64,000 nt of DNA from Leptidea sinapis (GCF_905404315.1 NC_066275.1:6510001-6574000); one strand, 5' to 3'; shown: positions 20,797-33,234, numbered from the stretch's first letter. A program made the numbers and translations. Notes: a model not told the origin generated them from the letters alone.

Positions 20797-22044
20797 AAAA
20801 AATACCACCAGGATCTACTCGATCCTGTAGATGAGCTTCAACCTGACAATAGAACAAACATAACAAGATTTACGGTTCATGAGGCATGCGACCAATTGGC
20901 TAAGTTGGAAGAGCGCTGAATACTTACAGACCTTACTTTTTTAGGTGATTTGTCGATATGTATTCATTGTTTAAAAAAATGTAGTATTAAAAAAGTGTAA
21001 GTACTTTAAATATTCTAAAGTGAAAAATTTTGATATCCTCCAGCAAAATTGTTTTGTCACGAAAATTAACAAACAAAGTCAGTCAATACAAGCTCTACTA
21101 AACTCGAGGAGTGGAGCTTATTTAGATTACGTTTATAAGCGGTTTACCAAAGTATAATGATCGTAACGACCATCGTAATTGGACGTGGATGCTATGTTTC
21201 TAAATTGTTGTACGAAAAGCGGATTACAATAGATTGAATTTTGTTGAAAGTATTGTAAGCTATCATAATATTAAAAATATGAGTAAAATCGAAGGGTCCG
21301 TTTCTATGTCGATAACAGCTTTTTAATTAATACATATAAATATACATATAATGTGACACGGTGTAAATACAAGAAATCAATATTTAATTTCGTTTAGTTC
21401 CTCGAATTAGATGTACCTTTATTCTGGATTTTGTACTTGGACATACGAAAATTGCTATTTGCGGTTTTCACGGATATATTGAGGCAAATTTTTCGTAACA
21501 TTTAGAGTATGTTTTCCATTCGAAACATATATAAGATTGCAGGAAGCTATTTGAAGTTTTTCGAAATTATATCAAAATTATTTGTGGCTTTTTTAATTGG
21601 CAAGTATCATTTTACGTAAAAATATTCAATAGCCATAAAAAGGAATGAAAAACACGTCGGAAATGTATTTTAAAGCCACTTTTCCGTCCGCATATTTGTA
21701 TGAAATATATGATGTACTTTAGGATGAGCTATTACAACAATACCATAGAAATCTAAACGAGAAAGTAATAAAAAAATATGTAATTTTTTTATGAGTGCTA
21801 ATTCCTTTAGAGACGACTTCGCCTATATAAAGGATAGTAAATGTTTTGAGGGTTAGTATATACTTTATAACAAGATCCCAGAAAATGTTAAATACAAACG
21901 TATTACGAAAATCAAAAGAATTACTATAAAACATTTATTTAGTTATAGTTTTTATAACATAAATGACTTTCTTAATTATACCACAGATTGGGAATGAAGC
22001 GACCGCCCTCAAGCTTTTTCTCAGGTGTGAGGCATATTTATCGA
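20797..22044. other. Unique spacer of the large palindrome
   Basis: This single-copy centre begins with a family F tRNA-like relic and otherwise is AT-rich. The minus frame 21934-21719 (71 codons) has no recognisable motif. The right end (21960-22044) joins a family M repeat. Confidence 0.7.
20811..20935 (+). repeat. Family F tRNA-like repeat, degenerate
   Basis: It contains 'gatcctgtagatgagcttca' and 'ttggctaagttggaagagcg', matching the leader and A-box part of 60684-60810. The B-box half is lost. Confidence 0.55.
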
Positions 22045-22070
22045 ATGGTGGTAGTTTTTGACTTTCAATA
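21960..22070 (-). repeat. Family M repeat
   Basis: It shares 'cataaatgactttcttaattataccaca' and 'ggtggtagtttttgactttc' type blocks with 46290-46500 and part of 32750-32885, in inverse orientation. Element type unknown, probably a LINE or DNA-transposon fragment; it straddles the inner boundary of the right palindrome arm. Confidence 0.5.
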
Positions 22071-23754
22071 AATGATATCATATAATATTTTGATTAAAAT
22101 ATTTGAAGTTGTATAAACATTTCTACGTACGCTTGCAACGCTTCGGATATTGAGGGGCTTAGCAAAGCTGTGAAATAAGGTATCAAAATGATGGTAATAT
22201 GAATAAATTAAGAATCTCACAGTGTAAAATGACCGCAATATATTTTATTTTAAAAAGCAACAGCAGTCAGTAAAAAAACCTAACAGTAGACTTAGATATA
22301 AACCATATTGATGCATTGTTTCACATCTGCCATTCCGAGTAATACTAAATCACTACTGAGTAAGTAGTGCTGGTTAAGTCTCCTTATGAGGCGACACTGT
22401 TGCCTCTAGTACCTTCTTATTCAATACAAAAGTACAGAATGACAGTGTAGGTAAGGAAATAGATAAGAAAGAAGTACAACAAACAAGAAGTATTAAATTG
22501 AGCCAAAAAGAATAATTGAATTGTTAACGTTGAGTACATAACACGGCGTTGTAAATTATTTCAACGTTTTCGACGTAACACCGGTTTGTTGTATAACTCT
22601 CTCAGTCTGACGGATTTATAACATAAGTTTCACATCATTCGAGCGATGATGGTTACGACGTTATTTGGTTCAACCTTTCAATGGAAATAGTTAACTACTT
22701 GATGCCCTAAACAAACCATGCTTGTAGACCCCTAAGCATGCTAGGATCAAGGAATTTCGTACCAAAAATATTGTTCATTTTTGGGCATTTATCACTACGT
22801 TAGCTCTGGCTTATATTGATGTCTCGTTGAGTTTACAGCACAGCGTGATCACAACCAGCTTAATATTTTATAACATAGTTGTATATTATTATGTAGACAG
22901 TGGTAGCTTATTATTTGATTTAAAAATAATTTATATATTAATCATTGTTTGCAATAGTGTGTGTAAATAGCATAATTTGCTAGGTAATATATAAGTAAAA
23001 AATAGAGTAATAATAGAGTTGGGAAATTGTTGATCTTCAAATCTCCAGGATTACTATTGTAAAGTAACCCTATTACGAATCATCATACTTACGAAGATCC
23101 ACTGTGAAGACTAGGCAAACGATATTCCCAAATACTGTATAGACCCTTAAGTTTAACTTGAATGAAACCATTTCAAAAGCAATCAAACTACCAGAAAGCT
23201 TCTAAAAGTTATAAAATAAGGGACAGTAAGGTATTAGTGCCATCTGTTATAAGGAATATATCCAATCGTATACTTTCCATAAAACGACCATGAAATAAAC
23301 TCGGAAAAGGAAATTTTCACTCATTTTCATGCTCAAAATATTATAGCCGAGTCCGATATGTTGATCCCGGATCACAAACGAATCCAAATGTCATCACTTT
23401 TGATATTTTCCGGGATTTAATGCTTTATATGTTCCATTTACGATTTGGAACGTTACACTTTGTTATCACAATTTTGTTAGCTTATTGTATATTCGTTCCC
23501 TATTGCGTAGAATCTGTGTTATTTAGAATTGAATAAAACTCTTTTCAGCTTGGTTCTCTTATAATATATATCAAATATTATTATTTCGTTTTTCTTTGCA
23601 CGAAAATCAAAATATCGGCAACTTATTGATTATAATTATACTAATAAAAGCCTTTATTTACAATCCTTAATTATGTACAATGAGTCTTTACCTCACTAAC
23701 CTATTTATAATTATTTTTAATTGTAGGTAATTACTATTTACACCGATAATTATT

Positions 23755-24205
23755 GTATGTCTTGCCTTTCGTCATAGGCCTCCCCCAAACTTTTCCACAG
23801 TGAGCGGTCTCTCGCTTTTCTCGACCAGGTTGCACCTGCTACTTTTTTTATGTCGTATTCCCATCTAAGACGTGGTCTGCCTTTTTTCTTTTATGTTGTC
23901 TAGGATACCATTGAGTTATATTTTTTGACCATTTGTCTTTTCCTGATCCTGATGTGGCCTGTCCTTTTCCATTTGAGGTTTTTAGTATAATATTTCACAT
24001 CAGTTATTTTAGTTTCTTCTCGTATGTATTGAAGTCGTATTCTGTCTTGTATTTTTATATTGAGCATATCCATATCGTATATCTCTCCATGCTATGCTGA
24101 CAAGTTTCTAATGCCTGAATGTTTTTTTGGTGAGGCTCCATGTTTGACAGTCGTAGGCCAAGCTGGGTAAAATCCAAGTACTCAAAACTTTTCTTTTTGC
24201 TTTAA
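23755..24205 (-). pseudogene. Non-LTR RT C-terminal region, RTE/CR1-like (right arm copy)
   Basis: Mirror of 18020-18470. The minus strand shows 'IPIKAKRKVLSTWILPSLAY', 'QTWSLTKK', and the terminal 'WKSLGEAYDERQDIQ' motif, again with frame breaks at different places from the left copy. Non-functional. Confidence 0.75.
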
Positions 24206-24238
24206 TTGGTATTCTCGGATCTGTCATTATATATTATA

Positions 24239-24303
24239 CAATTTAAAATTTGTTATGTATATATATGTAATATAATATATATACACAACAAATTTTAAAT
24301 TGT
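24239..24303. repeat. Local inverted repeat
   Basis: 'acaatttaaaatttgttatg' (24238-24257) pairs with 'caacaaattttaaattgt' (24286-24303) around an AT-rich loop. The left arm has only one half of it. Confidence 0.7.
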
Positions 24304-24424
24304 AAAAGTTCTTAATTTTACTCTCTGTTACGAAGTTGAGTCGAAGCTTACATTCTTGGTGTTGCCCAACTATAAGTATGATAACTTGGTAGTTTCTTGT
24401 TGTGGAGGAGTTCCATTGCATATC

Positions 24425-25009
24425 TTTCTTGTCCAGGTTCAATCTAGTCTAACACGTTTGTAGGCTTGTGTCTTATCGTTTTCAGTGATAAATCTAACTA
24501 TTGTTGAGGTATTACTCACAAGCTATACTTACGCAAAAATATTAATTAAAAATAGCTTATAAGCAAAGAATATTAACGGTGAAGAAATAATATGGAAAAA
24601 TTACTTTATTTTATTAGTAAAACTGATAGCAGTTTAAAATTAATTTAATTAAAACGAATGTATTTGAACAAAAATATTTCAATAAAGTATAGGACTTGTG
24701 AGGTTTCCTTGAAATTAATTGTTTCGAATACTGCATAGTAGGTCAAGTAGTAAATATAATTTCTCTCTAGTATATGCGGCACCTAGATGGTTTATGCTTT
24801 AATTGATTAAGTAATATTATAATATTTAAGAGTAATAGAACTTTCCGTCTTTGGAAGTTTGCGAAGGAATTTTTTAACAATCAACCAATTGATATAGAAG
24901 AAATTAAAACCGCTTGTACAATTAAAATAAGTATTCTTTATAAAAACACATCGATATAAAAAGGTAATATAGGCTTATCCATAATACCAACGTATTAAGC
25001 AGTTAATTA
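24425..25009. other. Anonymous AT-rich DNA
   Basis: No feature recognised. Confidence 0.4.
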
Positions 25010-25280
25010 TTAAGGCTGGGTTGTCTTATATTAGCTGTTATAGTTAAGGTTTAAGTTATATTTAATATCAGTAACGCTGACTTTAACATAGACTGCAAAA
25101 TGTGTTGCCATAGTTAAAGTTAAAAAGTGAAATATCAAGTCAATAGCGAGTATTTATTTGAAACTTTTGGCAGGTCGCTATTTAACATTGACAATAGCTG
25201 TAGCGGCGAATATTGGATGGAATAACAGTTAAAGCTATGACGTAATAAAAAAGTTAGTTGGTGCACAGGCATATCCTGTA
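25010..25280 (+). mobile_element. Family I MITE-like repeat
   Basis: It shares long blocks with the opposite-strand copy at 32285-32580: 'gactttaacatagactgc', 'catagttaaagttaaaaa', 'aggtcgctatttaacatt', 'aacagttaaagctatgacgt' and a terminal 'agttggtgca'. Short, non-coding, and with similar GTTGCA-like ends in the 32-kb copy, it looks like a MITE. Confidence 0.6.
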
Positions 25281-25389
25281 GTTACAATAATTATTTACAA
25301 AAATGTTAAACTATAACGAATTATTTAATTGCAATTTCATATCCATATTATTGGGACTAAATAAAATATATTGTGTTTGTACATTAATT

Positions 25390-25650
25390 AATAATAATAT
25401 TGTCACACTTTTACGCAAATTATCTTGCCCCAAACTAGGCATAGCCTGTACTATGGGTACAAGACAACGATATATTTAATAATATAAACTTACTTTAATA
25501 TACATAAATACATATAAATATTCACGACTCGAAAATAAACATCCATATTCATCACATAGATGTTTGCACCTACCGGGATTCGAACCCGGGACCTCCAACT
25601 CATAATTAATACAGTATTAACTATGTGATCATTTACAATTCCGTAATTAG
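25390..25650 (-). repeat. Family J tRNA-derived SINE-like repeat
   Basis: The minus strand has a B-box region 'GGTCCCGGGTTCGAATCCCG' at 25573-25592, followed by 'GTAGGTGCAAACATCTATG' and an AT-rich body with 'ggatgtttattttcgagtcg' and 'gtcttgtacccatagtacag'. I recognise this arrangement as a lepidopteran SINE class. A degenerate relative is at 36933-37060. Confidence 0.7.
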
Positions 25651-27762
25651 TTAGTATAACTATGTATTAGTGTCCGCTATTATTTAAGTTTTCATAGACA
25701 ACTATGTAAAAATGTGTCAAAACTGATAATGTCGCGACACCGTTAGCGACACTGTAATGTGTAAATTGGTTTAAGCGTTGGCGGACATGTTTGTCGAGTA
25801 AAGAGTCAGTTTATTGAAATATTTTTACTGCAGGTCACCGGTACTGCTTGTATATGTACAACAGATAGGTTATAGCAACCAGTCCGGGGTATTTTTCTCC
25901 CGTGAATATTGACGTAAAATAAATACCTAGACTCCTAATTGCCTATAAAAATGTGATCAAAAAATGTCCGTGCGGCGTTGTATATACGTATACATTAACA
26001 TATACAGATAACATTAAAACATTCATTCAAATTAACACCTTATTTCGTGGCAGTTATGTTCTAAGTCTATTGTTTACGCTCATTAGATTAAACGCGAACA
26101 CGAGGCAAGAACATGTTGTTTTAGAAATTGAAATGTAATTATATAGCAAAATGAATACTGTCTCATTGCGTGGCGTTGTATTCAAAGCATAGTCGAAACA
26201 CAACAACTCTACCGCAAGTTGTGAGATCCATGTAATATCAAGTTGGCCAATTTATTCAGTCCCTACTTAAGAGTCTATCTTAAGTTATTACGTAATTATC
26301 AAACAAACAACACCTTACAGTGACCGTATCAATATTAATAATCTTTTATGTTTTAAATAAACAGATTGACTTGGCCGTGAAAACACAATGCATCTTTTTT
26401 TATTAACACAATGTTGCCCAAGAAATGCAAATGCAATATATTAGTTCCGTTTGGTTTTGCTCGACTTGGCGGGGGTACCGCCGTGATACCATGTAAGCCC
26501 GCATTTGCCATTTTTAACTCGGCTTAAAAACGTTATTATATTCTGCACAACACGGAAATGTTTAAAGTACTTATTGAAGTTGATGAAACATTCGTTTAAC
26601 TTAAACACGGCCAACTGATAACGCAAAGTTAGGAAAGCTAAAAACTTTTCCAATATTGAAACACAAAGTCGAGTTTAAATAAACCATTTACAATCAGATG
26701 GAACTTGTCTTAGGATTAAAGTAATCCTTAATTTAAATCTACCGCTATTAATTCGAAAATTGCAGATATATTTTACGAAGGAAGGCAAAGTTTCGAATAA
26801 TTTTATGTCGTCAAAATGGAAAAATAATAGGCTAATTTAAACTTTACTTAGCAGAGAATTGGAAATGTTATTCGAAATCGGTATCGAGAATTACATTTAT
26901 AATTTTCTTATAATTATGATTTATAAATTAATATGGACCATAAAGTTTATCTCAATGGAATAAATGCATAAAGGATAATCTACTCATAAAGTCTAATGAC
27001 CTTATGGGTTTGAAAGGCCACACTCTCCATTATTAAGTGATTTTTAAAATTAACAAGCCCTCGACTTTTGCACATATTGTTTACGTGGCATTGTGAACGG
27101 CTTAAGTGAATTAATTGTGAACTGTGAATCGTCTAAGGGCTTCAGTTTTTTGTGTGGAATCGTAATTCGTTTACAGTCATAGATAGCTGTTGTGCCATAT
27201 CGGTTCAGACGGTTCGGAAATAAGTATATGCATATTAACTAAAACGCTGTTATTTAATTTTTACTATCGTAACAATTCAATTCTATTTACAAATCCGGAT
27301 TAATACATGGATAAGGTTCATCATATTTTATCATGATATAAATAAAGTTATTAATAAATGAATAGGTTAAAAGTTAATGATTTAATGTTAATTTGCTATG
27401 ATAATATTATCAACCTATTATGTGGCCACACCGACACAACCGCAGCTCGTAGAAATTATTATTTATTTAAGTACCGTATTAATGTTAGTCCCTCGCCGCG
27501 TATTTAATATTAACGATAGCTTTATGAGTTTACAGGTTTTATCTCCTCCCCCGCGTATTAACGTTTAACTTACGGATATTCGATAAACGTCATAATAATG
27601 TTGTATAAACTGCCACGGCGGCTATGAAACGCTGTTGAAAATTTAACGATCAAATGTATGATTATTACACTATCAAAATATAATTTATTACTCTTTGAAG
27701 TGATATAACTTCTTACGGGAGTGTAAACCGCTTCGTAACGTAACGTGTAACGGCCAGCCAGT
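25651..27762. other. Anonymous DNA, possibly single-copy
   Basis: About 2 kb without a recognised repeat or gene. Short open frames at 25953-26138 (plus) and 26653-26441 (minus) have no known motif. The stretch 27420-27560 has GC-richer clusters ('cctcgccgcg', 'ctcctcccccgcg') and could be regulatory, but nothing specific is visible. Confidence 0.35.
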
Positions 27763-27870
27763 CTGTCAGGCTTCCCTTTCTTTCACTCATCATTTCTAAC
27801 ATTGTTAGAGTGAGAGTGGAGGAGCCTGGTTACCCCTACCCTATGCATGCAAGAAAGGGAAGCCAGACAG
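27763..27870. repeat. Inverted repeat at the LINE truncation point
   Basis: 'ctgtcaggcttccctttct' (27764-27782) pairs with 'agaaagggaagccagacag' (27852-27870) with one mismatch, leaving a ~69-bp loop that starts the LINE fragment. Confidence 0.7.
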
Positions 27871-28565
27871 ATTTCTTCGAGCCAATTTGGCTTTGCTCTC
27901 CAGATAGTCGCGGAATTGGCAATTGCTCGAGATATCGAGACCCAGAATTCCGATACTAAGCGAAGCTGTAAGGGAAGTGTTGTCGAAGAGCGGCGATACG
28001 ACAAATGGGGTTTTTTTAGTGGTAAACGCGCAAACTTGAGTCTTCTGGGGGTTAAATTGGACAAGGTTCAATTTACCTCAGTAAGGAAACACAAGGCCGG
28101 CTGCGCCGTCTCAAGGTGGTGGTGCATGGCGTTTAAATTGGATTGAATTCCCCTGATATTGCAAAAGTCCACGTGTGGGGTGCCGTGGTGTTACTTTCTC
28201 GTTTGTCCTCGGTCATGCGCGCTTCTGTGCCCTCCCCAGAATACGACGGGCAGCCCGAGCGAGAATGCTCGGAAAGGGATTCTCCGACTCTGGTAGAGCC
28301 GGTACCTTCCTGGGGTAAATTCTCTTTCAGTTCCGCTGTCATATTCTTGGGGGGTGGTCTCTGATCTCGACACTAACCTATGCGAAACATAGCGGTACTG
28401 GGCCGCTTCTTCACGCCGGTATTCTGTGCGAGTGTGGTAATTAACCCAGAAGAGTCTGGCCCGATTGTGCTGACTTCTAATCAACTAAAAATCCCTTAGT
28501 CGCTTCTTACGACACCCTTGGGCCTGGGACTCCCCTATTCTTTTTACGCCCCGGGGAAACACAGG
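27841..28565 (-). pseudogene. Family A LINE: 5' UTR, EN start and RT C-terminal piece joined by deletion
   Basis: From 28565 down, the minus strand matches the 5' UTR of the element at 9507 ('ccccggggcgtaaaaagaat') and the first codons of its endonuclease region (to about 28085). It then jumps directly into an RT thumb fragment (28071-27844) reading 'LVQFNPQKTQVCAFTTKK', 'SIGILGLDIS' and 'QFRDYLESKAKLARRNL', typical of the post-palm region of this LINE group. The EN body and RT palm are missing. Confidence 0.75.
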
Positions 28566-29694
28566 GCAAAATATAGTGAGCACAAATTAATAAAAAAAAT
28601 CATGTATATAAATAAAAAGAAACCGTTTTCTGTAGGAAAATAGGACGATTAGTCTAAGAATCCAATGAAGAACTTATTCTGTGAAGAGAGACGCGAAACC
28701 CAATATTGGTTCTATCGGTAGGTTGAAAGTTCTGACCCTGCGTACTCTACCGGGCAGGAACATTTAATGGCAAAAGCTCGAAAAGTTTACTCGGGTTTAC
28801 TTCGTTACCATACCTTTATTATATGCAATATAACATCACAAATTATAAAAAAAAAGTCAAATCCTTCTTTGCTACGTGTAAATAGACTAGGGTAATATAA
28901 CAAGCACGCCTAATATATTACTTTCATTAAAATAAATAGCATTTTCGCTCTGTATCTCTCTCTCTAATGTCGGTTCTACATTAAATTAAAAGGTGTAAGT
29001 TAGTACACTTCATCTCGTCAAGTATCGCGTTTTTTCACGTTCACTCGAGCTCAGAATGTTGTATTATTTTCATAAAATCTTTGTCTGATGTGGGCTTCAT
29101 GATAGCAGCCTTACAACAATACATTGAATGGTTCTCGAGTGGAACAATGATACAAAAACGTCGCTTCACGTAGTTTCATTTAGCGAGAGCACATTATTAT
29201 CATAACGACATCATTACTATGTTTGATGCCATTTTGATTTGTAATGAAGATATTGTCTTATAAATTAAACACGACACTATTTTAATAGGTACGTCACAAA
29301 TTCGGTAAAACTTAAGTGAAACGGGTCTTAAAAACAAATATATATATTACATTATAATTTTGTTTGTATTTCTTGATACTATTTTTGTTGATTCGGTAAG
29401 TAATCTTTTACCGAAAGTAATATAAAATGTTACTTAAACATACATTTATAAAAAAATATTTAGTTTACGAGTATTTATTTCTCGCTCTATTTGTTCAGAG
29501 AAATTACTGTTACATTTTATTACTATTCAAATTGCCTAAACATACGAGATTAATAATTAGTATTCTAGTTTATGCTAATAGCATATATTGCTGCCAGTTC
29601 TTAGTATTGGGTGACAACTATATGAGTCTACCGACGCATACAGTTACTTTCAGTCATATATTAGCAAGATTGGTAATTATAGTTTGTTGATTAA
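28566..29694. other. Anonymous AT-rich DNA
   Basis: No gene. The open frame 29427-29690 (87 codons) has hydrophobic stretches but no recognisable motif and the composition of its surroundings. Confidence 0.35.
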
Positions 29695-29955
29695 CCAGTG
29701 GGAGGCTCCTTTGTACAGGAAGCCGGGTAGACTAGAGGTACCACAATGGCACCTATTTCTGCCGTGAAGCAGTAATGTGTAAATATTACTGCGTTTCGGT
29801 CTGAAGGGCGCCGTAGCTAGTGAATTTACTGGGCAAAGAGACTTAACATCTTAACTTTGGTGACGAGCGCAATTGTAGTGCCACTCAAAATTTTTGGAAA
29901 TTCAGAATCAATTACCATCAGCTGAACGTCCTGCTCGTCTCGTCCCTTATTATAA
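29695..29955 (-). repeat. Family E interspersed repeat (minus copy)
   Basis: It begins 'cagtgggaggctcctttgta' and ends 'tgctcgtctcgtcccttatt'. A ~35-bp deletion removes part of the stem-loop region seen at 17517-17563. Confidence 0.85.
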
Positions 29956-30424
29956 TAAAAAAGGTACTAATATGACGATCATTAGTTTGTATGATTCATT
30001 TTGTTAAATACATTTAAATAACTTTATTATTACATGATTATTAACGAATATTTATATAATTTTATAAAAGCACATCAGTTTCTTGCAAGATGACAATCCG
30101 AATGAAAACTCGACGAATGAAAACGTTGGAGTTCTTCCAAGCGAAGGCGGCGCAGTGCTATTCTTTATTATGAAAGCCATTTTATGACATTTATTTCAGG
30201 CCATTCTTCAAAATTAATATTTTACATGCACTTCCAAATTTCATTTTATGAAGAATTAGGTATTAAATAAATGCAGGCGAAAACGTATCGGAAATTTTTA
30301 TAATTTTTAGGGTAGCTGTCTCTTTATCGGCTTGCAAAAGGCAATATATAATATTTGAGTATGTTTGTGTGAAGGATATAGGATACTAAACTAAACGTAG
30401 ATCTTTCTTTGATGGTTATTGTAA
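29956..30424. other. Anonymous AT-rich DNA
   Basis: No feature recognised. Confidence 0.4.
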
Positions 30425-30550
30425 TAAACTTACTATATACTATTGTATAGACAAACAAAGCGTGAGAGACAGAAGAATGTCTCTAACGATGAGACAGCAA
30501 GATATAAATGGTAAGCGAATCTTTTGTTACTGTAACCGATTTTCAATAAC
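30425..30550 (-). repeat. Family K short repeat
   Basis: Contains 'gtatagacaaacaaagcgtg', 'gagacagcaagatataaatg' and 'cttttgttactgtaaccga'. The inverse complement occurs at 57925-58065, and diverged relatives at 33520-33608 and 45280-45440. Non-coding; class unknown. Confidence 0.5.
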
Positions 30551-30714
30551 AGGTAGCTTCTTCCTTGCAATTTGAATACTAAAATCAATACATTAGTTCA
30601 TCCACCCCTACTCTGTGTATTACCTAAATGCCAATTGGACGAAGTTCCCGACAAACGTTCCAAGCCAAACATCACATTTTAAGGAATTCGTGTTTAAAGT
30701 TTAATAAACTGTAT

Positions 30715-30912
30715 TTTCTTTGATTAACGCGAGTGTTACACATGGATTAAAACGCGTGCCTTTTTTACGGTTTTACATTAGATTTTTGCGTAAAAGTTAC
30801 ATTTTTATTTTAGTTCATCCGAAGTTTCAAGAGCTTTCCAGTTCTCGTTTTCAGGGGGACATGGTGACAGGGGGTTACAATTACACGTGTTTTAATCCTT
30901 TAAAAGTGTTGG
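30715..30912 (+). repeat. Family L repeat
   Basis: Shares 'tttgattaacgcgagtgtta', 'gcgtaaaagttacattttta' and 'gtgttttaatcctttaaaag' with the foldback at 41795-42090. The incidental open frame here (66 codons) is not considered a gene. Confidence 0.55.
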
Positions 30913-32284
30913 GCTACTAAGTCATGGTGTTATTTAAAGAGTGACAGTAGGGCTGTCACTTTTGTCAGTCCGTCAATACCAATCAAGTGACCAGCTTTGT
31001 GTTCCTAATTCAATTTCAACATGGTTGTGGTTTAGAACGTTTTTCTGGAATTACGTCCAATCATGATAAAGGAGTATTTAAATGCAATCTGGAGCTTCCG
31101 TTAAATTCTGCTTATAACTCATTTTTTAAAACTTTGAACAAAACTCATAGAACAAAATCAGCGGGCTCAAACAGCCTTTACATTTCAACTACGTTATTTA
31201 ATAACGTATTCAAATATTCAACAACTATCGCTATTGTAATTATATTTAGAGGCACAGCATTTTTACTATTTAAATAATATAGAAAGTGCGTTTACTTTCA
31301 CTGTGTGCACTTTTTAATTACCTTTCCAGCCTACAATGTGTTTGATTTCACGTTAGTATTGTCATAGAATATTAAAACGAAGCCATTAAAATGTCACTTG
31401 ACCAATAAATCTTTAGAATATTTGAATGAACGACGACTTATAATTCATAAATGCAATAAACATGTAACAGTGTGCCCGAAGAACAACTATCTATATGTGC
31501 GTGAATAGTCGGTGTTCATGTGCGTAATGCGTTTGAAGAGGTGCGCGTACGCCGCCGCTGGCAGCAAATTCCGTTTTATATTTCAACTTACTTCTTACTA
31601 TAATATGAAATACATTTTCCTAAGTCTTGAATGGTATTTTTCTTGGGAATACATTGTGGTTACTCAACTGTATAAAAATATATTTTAATTTGAAAATTTC
31701 TTTACGCGCGTTGATCTTATGGGTATCAAACGTAAATGAGCTGTCACACTTGACTACGTGACATTCGTTAGGGTATAGTCAGCTCGAATCTATACGATAC
31801 TGAATATCAATTTTGTCGAGTTTATTTTAATAACTGGGCGCAAATTTTATAAGGCCCTGACGGCAAGTGATCACTTTTTTATTCTAGTAATTATTTCATC
31901 GAGTTATAATTATTTAACAAAAATATATGTTCTTTTATTTTTAAATTTACGTCATACTATAATATATACTTATAATATATAATATACACTTTTATATTCT
32001 ATAAAAATATACGCAGCGAATATGCTTTATTAATATTTATTTATTCTCCTCAAAGGACCCGTTTCAAGATAAAACTCTACATCACACAAGAAAGAATATT
32101 TCACGTTGCGGCTATAATGGTCGCTTAGAATAATTCAAGTTTGATACAAACTTTTTTATCATATAAAGAGGTCATTGGACGTCTTATAACGGCAGTTTAT
32201 TATGAACAAGTTTATATCTCGGAGGATTGCCTTACTCGTTTTATGTATCCTAAGCCTTAAAACATTTTATGTATGGTAAGTTGC
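30913..32284. other. Anonymous DNA
   Basis: No gene seen. The open frame 30987-31277 (96 codons) lacks motifs. A small GC-richer patch lies at 31495-31570 ('gtgcgcgtacgccgccgctg'), of unknown meaning. Confidence 0.35.
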
Positions 32285-32580
32285 ACCAACTAATTTAAGC
32301 AATAATAAACATGTTAAAGTACCAGTTAAGCACAAAATGTGTTTCACCAATTGTCAATTTTTAGATGACGTCATAACTTTAACTGTTAACCGTAACCGTT
32401 ATTATAGTTAATGTTAAATAGCTAAACAGCGACCTGACAAAATAAATATCCGATAATGACTTGATATTTATCTTTTTAACTTTAACTATGACAAGGAATA
32501 CGAAGGTGCAACACATTTCGCAGTCTATGTTAAAGTCAACGTTACTGTTAATGTTTTAAACCTTCACTATTGGTAATAAC
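32285..32580 (-). mobile_element. Family I MITE-like repeat (minus copy)
   Basis: Inverse copy of 25010-25280. Its ends, 'gttgcaccaactaatttaa' and '...aataatgcaacc' in inverse orientation, suggest short terminal inverted repeats starting GGTTGCA. Confidence 0.6.
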
Positions 32581-32749
32581 TAATATAATGCAACCAAAAT
32601 GAAATTCAAAAATGTCAGTGCTATTGCAGGTACCTCCAGCTAAATACTGGATATAAAATAAAAATTACATTTTCAAAAAACATGTCTATAGTTGACAAAT
32701 GCAAAATGGAAATTAAAATATTTATGTAATTATTAATTAATCAAAGTAG

Positions 32750-32890
32750 GAATTTAAATCATTTATTGAATGACAAAATCTACCACATATTCGAGAATAT
32801 ATGCCTCAGACTTGATAATAGAATAACTTTGAAATCATAATTAATAATTAAATATATTGAGGGTGGTCGCTCGTTACCTAAAAATTTAAA
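32750..32890 (+). repeat. Family M repeat
   Basis: Contains 'tttattgaatgacaaaatct', 'atgcctcagacttgataata' and 'gagggtggtcgctcgttacc', matching the palindrome inner boundary (22015-22065, inverse) and 46300-46370. Confidence 0.5.
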
Positions 32891-33234
32891 TTTAAAATTT
32901 TTCACTTCTTCCGGAATCTTACAAAAAAGGCTAAAAAAAGCTTTAACAGGAAGTTTAACTAAAATTAACCTTCAAAGGTTTTTTTTACATACTCGAGAGT
33001 TTTATTTTAATAAGCCAGTGGATTTTATATCATAATACCTATTATAAATCAGTTTTCTTGGCGAGGGCTCTATATTCTTTAGATCTTCCTATTTGAAAGC
33101 TGGTTGGTTGTGCGGTGTTGATACATTATAACGAACTGAATATAAGCAAGGATAAAGATACTATTATTATGAAAAAGGGTGAATATTTAACAAGAAATAA
33201 TTCATCTTGTTTTAGTAAAACGGTAGATACAAAG

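Larger units (their letters stand above)
22045..24424 (-). repeat. Right arm of the ~6.6-kb imperfect palindrome
   Basis: Inverse complement of 17848-20796, from 'aatggtggtagtttttgact' at 22044 to 'tccattgcatatc' at 24424. It lacks the LINE at 19254-19465 and the 424-bp block 19664-20087, has a short insertion at about 23282-23292 ('aacgaccatgaa' region), and a local hairpin at 24239-24303 not seen in the left arm. Confidence 0.9.

Noticed and set aside
27763..27870. Transposon terminal inverted repeats
   Set aside because: The enclosed sequence is the broken end of a LINE, and no target duplication or transposase is present.
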